64,000 bases of DNA, from NCBI GenBank assembly GCA_934045905.1, contig OW203768.1, forward strand, positions 1,578,316 to 1,642,315, given 5' to 3'. Made by a program: the position numbers and the translations under genes. Shown piece by piece: positions 43,056 to 52,628 of this stretch. This DNA is from Leuctra nigra (Eukaryota; Arthropoda; Insecta; Plecoptera; Leuctridae). How positions within the stretch are numbered: position 1 is the stretch's first letter; each line of letters opens with the position of its first letter. A model generated the notes under the pieces. That model saw nothing but the letters and a program-made list of their open reading frames with translations. It had not been told where the DNA came from and made no database searches.

Positions 43056-45196
43056 TTTTTTTAGTGCACAAACGAGCACAAACGAAGCACAAATAATTGC
43101 CGTTGTTGAATATTCAAATTTCCTTAGTGTGATGTTGAGATCACGTTTTCCAAAAAATTGAATTTAAAAATTAGGGGTTGAAGGGATTAGGCACAAACGA
43201 AACTGTTTAGTGCACAAACGAGCACAAACGAAGCACAAACGAATGCCGTTGGCGGAATTCCAAATTTCTAAAGTGGGGGTGCTGAGGTCACGTTTTACAA
43301 GATTTTGATTTGCGAATTAGGGGTTGAAGGGGTTAGGCACAAACGAAACTTTTTGGTGCACAAACGAGCACAAACGAAGCACAAACGAATACCGTTGGCG
43401 GAATTCAAAATTTCTAAAAAGGGAGTGCTGAGGTCACGTTTTACAAAAAAATTATTTGCGAATTAAAGGTTGAAGGGGTTAGGCACAATCGAAACTTTTT
43501 AGTGCACAAACGAGCACAAACGAAGAACAAACGAAAGCCGTTGGCGGAATTCCAAATTTCTAAAGTGGGGGTGCTGAGGTCACGTTTTACAAGATTTTGA
43601 TTTGCGAATTAGGGGTTGAAGGGGTTAGGCACAAACGAAACTTTTTAGTGCACAAACGAGCACAAACGATGCACAAACGAATGCCGTTGGCGGAATTCCA
43701 AATTTCCAAAGTGGGGGTGCTGGCGTGACCTCAGCACCCCATTCGTCCTTGGCCCATATTTATGTGTTCGAGTTAGGCACAAACGAAATTTTTTAGTGCA
43801 CAAACGAGCACAAACGAAGCACAAACGAATGCCGTTGGTGGAATTCCAAATTTCTAAAGTGGGGTTGCTGATGTCACGTTTTACAAGATTTTGATTTGCG
43901 AATTAGGTTTTGAAGGGGTTAGGCACAAACGAAACTTTTTAGTGCACAAACGAGCACGAACGAAGTACAAACGTATGTCGTTATTGAAATTTAAAATTTC
44001 CTTAGTCGGATGCTGAGATCACATTTTTTCAAAACTTGAATTTAATAATTAGGGGTGAAGGGGTTAGGCACAAACGAAACTTTGTAGTGCACAAACGTGC
44101 ACAAACGAAGAACAAACGAATGCCGTTGGCGGAATTCCAATTTTCCAAAAAGGGGGTGCTGAGGTCACATTTTACAAAATTTTGATTTGCGAATTAGGGG
44201 TTGAAGGGGTTAGGCACAAACGACATGTTTTAGTGCACAAACGAGCACAAACGAAGCACAAACGAATGCCGTTGGCGGAATTCCAAATTTCTAAAGTGGG
44301 GGTGCTGAGGTCACGTTTTACAAGATTTTGATTTGCGAATTAAGGGTTGAAGGGGTTAGGCACAAACGAAACTTTTTAGTGCACAAACGAGCACGAACGA
44401 AGTACAAACGTATGTCGTTATTGAAATTTCAAAGTTCCTTAGTCGGATGCTGAGATCACTTTTTTCCAAAACTTGAATTTAATAATTAGGGGTGAAGGGG
44501 TTAGGCACAAACGAAACTTTGTAGTGCACAAACGTGCACAAACGAAGCACAAACGAATGCCGTTGGCGGAATTCCAATTTTCCAATAGGGGGTGCTGAAG
44601 TCACATTTTACAAAATTTTGATTTGCGAATTAGGGGTTGAAGGGGTTAGGCACAAACGACATGTTTTAATGCACAAACGAGCACAAACGAAGCACAAACG
44701 AATGCCGTTGGCGGAATTCCAAATTTCTAAAGTGGGGGTGCTGAGGTCACGTTTTACAAGATTTTGATTTGCGAATTAGGGGTTGAAGGGGTTAGGCACA
44801 AACGAAACTTTTTAGTGCACAAACGAGCACAAACGAAGAATAAACGAATGCCGTTGGCGGAATTCCAAATTTCCAAAAAGGGGGTGCTGAGGTCACGTTT
44901 TACAAAATTTTGATTTGCTCATTAGGGGTTGAAGGGGTTAGGCACAAACGAAACTTTGTAGTGCACAAACGAGCACAAACGAAGCACAAACGAATGCCGT
45001 TGGCGGAATTCCAAATTTCCAAAGTGGGGGTGCTGGCGTGACCTCAGCACCCCATTCGTCCTTGGCCCATATTTATGTGTTCGAGTTAGGCACAAACGAA
45101 ATTTTTTAGTGCACAAACGAGCACAAACGATGCACAAACGAATGCCGTTGGCGGAATTCCAAATTTCCAAAAAGGGGGTGCTGAGGTCACGGACCT
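43056..45196 (-). repeat. Foldback right arm: inverted 146-bp satellite, about 14 units
   Basis: Same unit as the left arm in reverse complement (GCACAAACGA motifs, TGCCGTTGGCGGAATTCC, GGGGGTGCTGAGGTCACG). The diverged unit type appears near 43110, 43990 and 44440. The outermost unit with the ATAAATATGGGCC segment (45060-45080) is also repeated internally at 43750-43770. The innermost unit is the most diverged. Confidence 0.95.
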
Positions 45197-45205
45197 CGGA
45201 AAAAC
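45197..45205 (+). repeat. Foldback target-site duplication, right copy
   Basis: CGGAAAAAC immediately after the last base of the element, matching 38196-38204. Confidence 0.85.
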
Positions 45206-46300
45206 TGACTTCGAATTGATTAAAGTGCAGATAGAAAAGTTTTTCAGTTGAGTTATTTTTGACACAACGGCCGGAGAAAATTTAACTAACGGAAATTGTT
45301 AAAATATGACTCAGATTCACTCATTATCAAGTCGAGCCATCTTCAAATGAATCTCCGCCTTTTATCACAAAAACTATCGCCTTCCCCGAAGCTTCTTAAT
45401 GGGCGAGCTTTAAAAGCTCTCTCTATCGCGGGTTAACGACGCACGGAGAGCTTTGTTTGGCGAGTGATGAAATGTTCCGAGAATCTTCAACCACCCTCGA
45501 AGCGCTCAACTTTCGCGTTGCCAGAACACGATTAGAATCCAGTTGAGTACATAATTCAACCTCACTTCGTAAATCATGGAATATTACCGGCCCATTACCA
45601 ATCGGATAAGTAAGAATAAAATTTCTTCATTGGAAATGTCATCATTAAAGTAACACCACTTGGTTCATTATTTTCAACAATGTTTCTCATTGTTAGAAAC
45701 TGGCAGAAACTTTGATAACAATTGTTTCGATATTTAAAAATTATTTTACGAATCGAATTCTATGTGTAAAAAATATGATAAATCACATCCAAAAGTCAGA
45801 TCCAAAGAAGGATATGATCCGATAGAAAATTTGTGAATAAAAAAACTTAAAATTAAACTTATTTTGATAGGTATATAACCAATTTATAACTTTTCAAAAC
45901 GTTGATCTAAAATTAGATTATGATAAAAATTCAAAGAACCCAATAGGTAGGTATAACAAAAAATTTAATGAAATCCAAAATTAAAACATTTTAATGACAC
46001 ACTAATGAATGTTAATTGTTGAGTTTGGAAACAGTGCATCAAATGTAATATGCTTGACCTTGCCGCATTGACCACTGAATGTTACATCACCCCCGCTACA
46101 AGGCCCCAGCATCTGTGACTCATCTCATACGAGGTGATCTTCACGTTGCCATGGAAACCAACACCTCCAATTACACGCGTCATCTGGAATCTGAGTCTTC
46201 TTATTGCACTCACTTGGACGCTGATATTAACTTTAACGACGCACGAACACAGAGGGCGCGTTTAGAAATCACCGGACAAAGAGGAAGATACTTTTTACTG
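45206..46300. other. No clear gene
   Basis: AT-rich until about 46060. From 46079 an 84-codon frame with an ATG is open (HLIRGDLHVAMETNTSNYTR and similar) and runs into a SINE at about 46302, so its end is not native. An X-box-like GTTGCCATGGAAAC lies inside it at 46145-46158. Coding status is unproven. Confidence 0.3.
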
Positions 46301-46301
46301 G

Positions 46302-46460
46302 TGTATAACGTCGCACTGATCTGCAACTAGGCTATGGCGACGGAATTATGATTGGGAGATGAAGATGAAGAATAGGTAAGGGATAAGGATGGACGGTGGG
46401 AAGGAGGCGGTCGTGGCATATTAGTAGACACCTTCCCAGTAATTGCCTCTTTAAGAGTAA
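46302..46460 (-). repeat. tRNA-derived SINE, interrupted by a MITE
   Basis: Minus-strand copy from TATAACGTCGCACTGATCTG through GGACGGTGGGAAGGAGGCGG and CAGTAATTGCCTCTTTAAGA, where the MITE at 46461 interrupts it. A displaced head-like piece (CTCGAACCCGGGTCCGCC, GCGAGCCAACTAAGC) follows at about 46864-46912. Confidence 0.8.
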
Positions 46461-46784
46461 GAGTCCTGGGGACCGCTATGGAAACTGACGGTTACGTCAA
46501 ATTTTCCCAAAATACCAAAGTCTCTCCAAGGCTCATTACATACAAGGCTCAGAAATACTTGAAACAAAAAAAGTTTTTAAAATATTTTTTTCATGAAATA
46601 TCTGAAAATACATTTTTTTCTTTAAATATTTTTTAAATTTCTTAATAGTATTACGAGAAAATGGGCACCAAAACTTCTTCCCAAAGTTGCATAGCAGTGG
46701 AGTAAATAATGAGCCTTAGGGAGACTTTGGTATTTTGGGAAAATTTGACGTATCCTTCAGTTTCCATAGCGGGCCCCAGGACTC
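46461..46784. mobile_element. MITE with about 64-bp TIRs, inside a SINE
   Basis: The left end GAGTCCTGGGGACCGCTATG and the right end reverse complement GAGTCCTGGGGCCCGCTATG match, and the repeat continues through GAAACTGA, ACGTCAAATTTTCCCAAAAT and ACCAAAGTCTC. Flanks are GTAA and ATAA, each one change from the TTAA flanking the related element at 8038-8485. It is 324 bp with no transposase. Confidence 0.8.
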
Positions 46785-47192
46785 ATAATTAGCCGTGAAT
46801 GTGTGAGCTAGTGCCAGAAGAGAAACGGATAATCTCGCTGCACCACGATCAGGATGCTCATTGTCTCGAACCCGGGTCCGCCAAGTGTCTGGCAGCGAGC
46901 CAACTAAGCTGACAGCAACCGATGCCGATGTTTCCCGCGCATTCGTCTTGTTTGTGCAGAAACTCAGGGAGGAAATGACGCAGATTTTCTACTTCCATAG
47001 ACAGAAATAATGACAATCATCTTTTCGCTTGATACCTCAGATAAAGTTGAAGCAAAGCGCGTGTTATTTGATAAATTCGCGTGAGATTGAGTGGAATGAG
47101 GAGGGAAGCTTTGAGTGATGTTCCCAGGTCTTCCAGGATAACATCAGGTCCTGGAACTTCTCCAGAACAACACAGTGGCGGACCTAGCGTGG

Positions 47193-47546
47193 CCTTGAAG
47201 AGTTTATTAATCGATTTTTATCAATATCTTTTACCAGTGTAGGTAATTGTTAATAAAAAAAGGCATTGTACGAGGCTTCAATGAATGAACAGTTCAATGA
47301 AAACAATTTCATAGATAGGAATGATTTATTAGTTTTATTTTGTTCTACAGAGGTTTAGTGCCTAAAAATTAGTAAAAATATGACACTAAACGTCTGTAGA
47401 ACAAAATAAAACTAATAAACCATTCAAATCTATGAAATTGTTTTCATTGAACTGTTCATTCATGAAGCCTCGTACAAAGCCTTTTTTTATTAACAATTAC
47501 ATTGGTAAAAGATATTGATAAAAATCGATTAATAAACTCTTCAAGG
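47193..47546. mobile_element. 354-bp near-perfect hairpin element
   Basis: CCTTGAAGAGTTTATTAATC and its reverse complement form the ends. The arms are about 165 bp and match through TTTTTATCAATATCTTTTACC, GTACGAGGCTTCA, GAACAGTTCAATGAAAACAA and TTTTGTTCTACAGA, with a loop of about 40 bp. Just outside the left end is CAGTGGCGGACCTAGCG, resembling a hAT terminus, with a weak inverse match (CTCACTAC) beyond the right end. Confidence 0.85.
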
Positions 47547-47580
47547 TCAGGCTCACTACTCAGCCGTCTTAAAACCTTCT

Positions 47581-47790
47581 TTAATAGCGTCGCACTGTTC
47601 TGCAGCTAGGCTAATGGCGACGGATGAATGATTATGATGATGATTGGGAGATGATGATGAAGAATAGGTGAGGATGGACGGTGGGAAGGAGGAGGTAGTG
47701 GACTATTAGTAGGGCACCTTCCCAGCATTTGGCTATCGACTGAGGGAAACTATGAAAAGCTTCAATCTGGATAGACTGAGGTTTTGAAAT
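47581..47790 (-). repeat. tRNA-derived SINE
   Basis: ATAGCGTCGCACTGTTCTGC, CTAGGCTAATGGCGACGGAT, the ATGATG segment, GGACGGTGGGAAGGAGGAGG, TATCGACTGAGGGAAACTATG. The distal head is degraded. It lies 35 bp beyond the hairpin element. Confidence 0.87.
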
Positions 47791-48189
47791 GAGGACCAGG
47801 GGCCTTATTCTAGAACTTTTAAATTCCCAATTCTGATGGAATTCGATTCCATGCAATATTAATCCTTATGACCGTGAGCCGGATACCATCCCCAATTTTA
47901 TGTATAGTATTTTTTACCATTTGGTATTTTCTTTTTAATTATGTAAAACTACATTTGCCAGTTCGTCAGTTTAAATTTTTCAGAATGAAAAGTACAAGCA
48001 TTCACTAATTTGTCAAACAAAAATATGATATCCACGCAATAGTAACAATCTGTCTATTTTGTCGCCCCTCGCCGCCGAGTCTGCCAGACAAGAAGATGGG
48101 GTGTTATTGGTTGTGGAAGGAAGTTGCGTCTAGAGGGGGAGGGGATGATCCTGCAGGATCTAATAACATTAGTCTTGAGACCCAGTTGA

Positions 48190-48207
48190 GGGGGGGGGGG
48201 GGGGGGG
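48190..48207. repeat. G18 homopolymer run
   Basis: Eighteen consecutive G residues, the longest G run of about ten G or C runs of 12 or more in this window; potentially quadruplex-forming. Confidence 0.9.
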
Positions 48208-48554
48208 TGTGTACACTTCCTGGCTCGGTATAAATATTATGCGATTATCAACCGACACAACATTTGACTTCGTTTCATGAGGCGTCAATTAGTAGCAGTT
48301 TTCATTTACCTAATGGTAATGGAGTAAAATGACAGAGGATGAAAGGGCAGACATTAGTCAGATTTTGAAAAACAGCTCTACGTTAAATCGAGTAAAAACT
48401 GCCCAAAATCAAGTGGATTTAAAAAACTTTACTTTGCACACTTTCCAGTTCCTTTCTTCAGTGCGGGATTCACTCAATCAAATCACGCGTTCGATTCGGA
48501 GCGTCGAAAGCTGCAGAATTCTGGAATATTGTAGGAATTTGAAATAATTTCTGT

Positions 48555-48747
48555 ACCTCGGAGATAGAAGAGCGGAAGTTATTTGTCTCGATTTTGCGTT
48601 GCGCACTTTTGGAATGACGTAATCAAGCTCTATCAACAACAATATTGAAGTATTCTCTTACACAATGACTCATGTCCTCATTACCTGGTCTTTGAGCTAA
48701 CCTCAAAAACCATTGTAATGGACATCGGGCCTCCTACTTCTGAGGTG
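48555..48747 (+). repeat. Repeat family D, copy 1, beside the E-box satellite
   Basis: Outer ends CCTCGGAGATAGAAGAGCGG and the inverse CGGGCCTCCTACTTCTGAGG form imperfect terminal inverted repeats of about 20 bp. The interior (GGAATGACGTAATCAAGCTC, GAAGTATTCTCTTACACAAT, GACTCATGTCC) matches the reverse complement of 57090-57246. Both copies sit next to minisatellites. Confidence 0.7.
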
Positions 48748-48904
48748 TTGAGTGTTTTGAACCGCGTGATAATGATGTGTAATGATTTGTGTCCACGCCC
48801 GCGTCTATATGTAGAGAGGGCGGTGTGACATGACAGCGCACGCGCGTGGGACACTCGGTCATTACCATAGACTTCTTATAGTAGTTAGGTGTCATTACAC
48901 GAGC

Positions 48905-50240
48905 AATTACACAGTCACGTGACCCTATAGATAGGCACCTCCACGCGGTTACACAGTCACGTGACCCTACAGATAGGCACCTCCACGCGGTTACACAGTC
49001 ACGTGACCCTACAGATAGGCACCTCCACGCGGTTACACAGTCACGTGACCCTACAGATAGGCACCTCCACGCGGTTACACAGTCACGTGACCCTACAGAT
49101 AGGCACCTCCACGCGGTTACACAGTCACGTGACCCTATAGATAGGCACCTCCACGCGGTTACACAGTCACGTGACCCTATAGATAGGCACCTCCACGCGG
49201 TTACACAGTCACGTGACCCTATAGATAGGCACCTCCACGCGGTTACACAGTCACGTGACCCTACAGATAGGCACCTCCACGCGGTTACACAGTCACGTGA
49301 CCCTACAGATAGGCACCTCCACGCGGTTACACAGTCACGTGACCCTACAGATAGGCACCTCCACGCGGTTACACAGTCACGTGACCCTACAGATAGGCAC
49401 CTCCACGCGGTTACACAGTCACGTGACCCTATAGATAGGCACCTCCACGCGGTTACACAGTCACGTGACCCTATAGATAGGCACCTCCACGCGGTTACAC
49501 AGTCACGTGACACTATAGATAGGCACCTCCACGCGGTTACACAGTCACGTGACACTATAGATAGGCACCTCCACGCGGTTACACAGTCACGTGACCCTAC
49601 AGATAGGCACCTCCACGCGGTTACACAGTCACGTGACCCTATAGATAGGCACCTCCACGCGGTTACACAGTCACGTGACCCTATAGATAGGCACCTCCAC
49701 GCGGTTACACAGTCACGTGACACTATAGATAGGCACCTCCACGCGGTTACACAGTCACGTGACCCTATAGATAGGCACCTCCACGCGGTTACACAGTCAC
49801 GTGACCCTATAGATAGGCACCTCCACGCGGTTACACAGTCACGTGACACTATAGATAGGCACCTCCACGCGGTTACACAGTCACGTGACCCTATAGATAG
49901 GCACCTCCACGCGGTTACACAGTCACGTGACCCTATAGATAGGCACCTCCACGCGGTTACACAGTCACGTGACACTATAGATAGGCTCCTCCACGCGGTT
50001 ACACAGTCACGTGACCCTATAGATAGGCACCTCCACGCGGTTACACAGTCACGTGACCCTATAGATAGGCACCTCCACGCGGTTACACAGTCACGTGACC
50101 CTATAGATAGGCACCTCCACGCGGTTACACAGTCACGTGACCCTATAGATAGGCACCTCCACGCGGTTACACAGTCACGTGACCCTATAGATAGGCACCT
50201 CCACGCGGTTACACAGTCACGTGACCCTATAGATAGGCAC
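48905..50240. repeat. 42-bp satellite, 32 copies, each with TCACGTGA
   Basis: The unit is GCGGTTACACAGTCACGTGA followed by CCCTATAGATAGGCACCTCCAC. TCACGTGA recurs at exactly 42-bp spacing from 48915 to 50217, giving 32 copies with no indel. Variation is almost confined to one octamer: CCCTACAG, CCCTATAG or CACTATAG. The order of variants shows higher-order periods (CACTATAG at 49713, 49839 and 49965, 126 bp apart). The 544-codon minus-strand frame across it exists only because 42 is divisible by three and one frame lacks stops. Confidence 0.97.
50233..50240 (+). repeat. hAT target-site duplication, left copy
   Basis: ATAGGCAC, part of the satellite unit, repeated exactly at 52609-52616 after the insertion. 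Confidence 0.9.
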
Positions 50241-52608
50241 CAGTGGCGTGCCGACCTATCTAAATTTGGTGCTCGAGCACAGTCATTTTTTGGGGGTGGG
50301 TGGTCCCCGCCAGGGGACCTACCCACCTTGGGACACATTTTATAATGTAACAGTGATACATTCTCCACTAATACAACTTAATGTATTCACACAAACATGG
50401 TGATGAGGGTGTATACGTCGTATTGCTGCACAGCAAACTGTAACATTGTAAATATCAATAATGGAAAGGGAACAAAAGATTTTTATCAATAAATGTATGC
50501 AGTGAACATGTACATAAGTGCTAATGCAATTGATACATTTTAGGGGTTGAGTAGGTCTAGGTGGGTGGATTGTTGCAAAAACTGCAGGTTGATGGTTCGG
50601 TGGGTGGATAGATACTAAAATATTTATGAAATAATATTGAATTGACCCATTTTCAGTACTTATTGAAAGGATTTGATGAATCATAAAAACAGCATAACGG
50701 TTAGAGAATCATCTTCTGTAGGTATTTTCTTTCATGCTCCTGCATGCTGGATCGAAAATAGTATTTATTATCAGCAAAGAAGCATAGGAAATTTAAATAT
50801 CGCTGAGATACAGTTTGCCTGTGTATAATTTATGATGGATGTAAATTAACGAACATGAATCCATTGAATCCATTGAATTATGGATTCAATTGCACCAAAA
50901 TCATTTTAAACCCGTCCTTGGGTAGCCTCAAGGGCGTTTTCAGGGGTGGGCCGAGGGGGCCATGGCCCCCACCGAAATCAGGATTTCATCTAAGAAAATA
51001 AGCACATTTAAAATAATATGTGGAAAAAAACTTAAAAATAGATAGATCATGTCAAAAACGTTCCAAATGGTTTAGAATTGAGTTTAAATTCACAAAAATT
51101 TCTTTAACCTCTTAGTCTAATTTTTTGATATTTTGTAATTTATTATTTCCCAAAATAGCTATACATTGCGATTCAAAATTGCACCTAAATGAATGACCTT
51201 GATCCAAAATTTTCTCGGGGGCTGCGCCCCCGAACCCCCTGTTTTAAACTGTCATTTTTCAGAATATTAGTAATGTCGGCCCCCCCCCCCCCCCGAAATT
51301 TCATCCTGGATACGCCCTTGGGTAGCCTAATACAAAAAATAATCATTCACAATTATTGTACCTACCTGAAAAACCATTTTAAACGTGTGCTAATGTAGAG
51401 TTGAAAACTAAAAAATAGGTGCGCCGCATTTTTTTTTGTTTTAATGACTTTTTTGTTTTCTATCAAAAATACAGTACCTTGTAAAATTATTTAAAACCCG
51501 TTTTAATGTAGCCAAAACCAAAAAGTTTCACTGCGCGGCTATTTTATTTATAATTTTATTACTTACCTATATAAATTAAGAATTTTTCTGTTTTCCTTAA
51601 AAAACAGAGTAATGTAAAATCATTTTAAACCTGTCCTAGGTAGACGAAAACCAAAAAATTCGCTGCAGCGCATTATTATGTGTGCTTTTCTTTTTATAAA
51701 TAAATCACGTCTTTGTTTATTCATTTCAAAATCATTTAAATCACTTAAATCATTTAAACCCGTTCTAATGTAGCCAAAAACAAAAAATTTCGCTGCGCGG
51801 CTATTTTATGTGTGATTTTATTGCTAATGTAATATCATTTTAAACCCGTCCTAAGGTAGCCAAAATACAAAAAATTCGCTGCGCGGCATTTTTATTATTT
51901 TTTTGTTTTCTTTCAAAATTATACTTAGTAGGTACCTGTAAAATCATTTTAAACCCGTTGTAATGAAGCAAAAAAAAATTATTCGCTGCGCGGCTTTTTT
52001 ATGTGTGATTTTTTATACATGAATGAATTTTCTGTTTTCTTTCAAAATCGTCGTACCTGTAAAATCATTTAAAACTCGTTCTAATGTAGTCAAAATCCCA
52101 AAATTTCGCTGCTCGGCATTTTTCGTTTGATTTTATTTCTAATATAAATTATACTGACTGTTCTGTTTTCCTTCAAAAATATCGTACCTGCCTGTAAACT
52201 TATTGTAAACCCGTCTATAACCAAAAGAAAAAAAATCGATGCGCGGCATTTGTGTGGGTGCAAACCGTTTAATAATTAAATTAATTACTTCCCAGAGCTA
52301 AAACTAAAATAATTCACTTCACTATATTTGTTTCTCTGTTGTTTTAAGAGGTGCTTCATCAAACATTAACAATGATAAATTATTTTCAAGTCTAAAATGC
52401 ACCATAAAACATTCAAAGTTGGTATTGAAATTGAATTTTTTTCCGAGGCTATGCTCGCACCCCGGACCTGCATGTACCTACTGGGGGGTCCTCTCCCCAG
52501 ACCTCATTGCGATCGCTGCCAATTTTATGTTCGTGACCATTGGGGGTGGGTGGGTATACCCATCAATGAATAAGCACCGGTCCTCAAGATAGGTTCGGCA
52601 CGCCACTG
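50241..52608. mobile_element. Non-autonomous hAT-type transposon inserted in the satellite
   Basis: A 2368-bp insertion with ends CAGTGGCGTGCCGA and its reverse complement TCGGCACGCCACTG (14 bp perfect, then CCTATCT on both sides) and an 8-bp target duplication, the signature of the hAT superfamily. The interior is a degenerate tandem array of about 110-135 bp (AAAATCATTTTAAACCCGT, CTAATGTAGCCAAAA, TTCGCTGCGCGGC) from about 50880 to 52240. A GGGGGCTGCGCCCCC palindrome lies near 51218 and a C15 run at 51280-51294. No transposase frame. Confidence 0.92.
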
Positions 52609-52628
52609 ATAGGCACCTCCACGCGGTT
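52609..52628. repeat. Remnant of the 42-bp satellite beyond the hAT insertion
   Basis: ATAGGCACCTCCACGCGGTT continues the unit that was interrupted at 50240, after which the array ends. Confidence 0.9.

Larger units (their letters stand above)
38205..45196. mobile_element. 6992-bp foldback-type DNA transposon with satellite arms
   Basis: The element starts AGGTCCGTGACCTCAGCACC and ends with the exact reverse complement. Identity is essentially complete for the outer 47 bp and very high for about 350 bp. Each arm is a tandem array of a 146-bp unit, in plus orientation on the left and inverted on the right, around a loop at 41770-43055. A 9-bp direct repeat CGGAAAAAC flanks it. A 9-bp target duplication with long, internally repetitive inverted arms is the hallmark of Drosophila Foldback elements, which are placed with Mutator-like transposons. 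No transposase frame is found, so it is non-autonomous. Family-level placement is inference. Confidence 0.88.

Noticed and set aside
48905..50240. CRISPR array
   Set aside because: Repeats are contiguous 42-bp units without unique spacers, in a eukaryotic context with no cas genes.
48734..50368. 544-codon minus-strand open frame with 14-residue repeats
   Set aside because: It exists only because the 42-bp satellite unit is a multiple of three and lacks stops in one frame; no start context, domain or non-repetitive body supports a protein.
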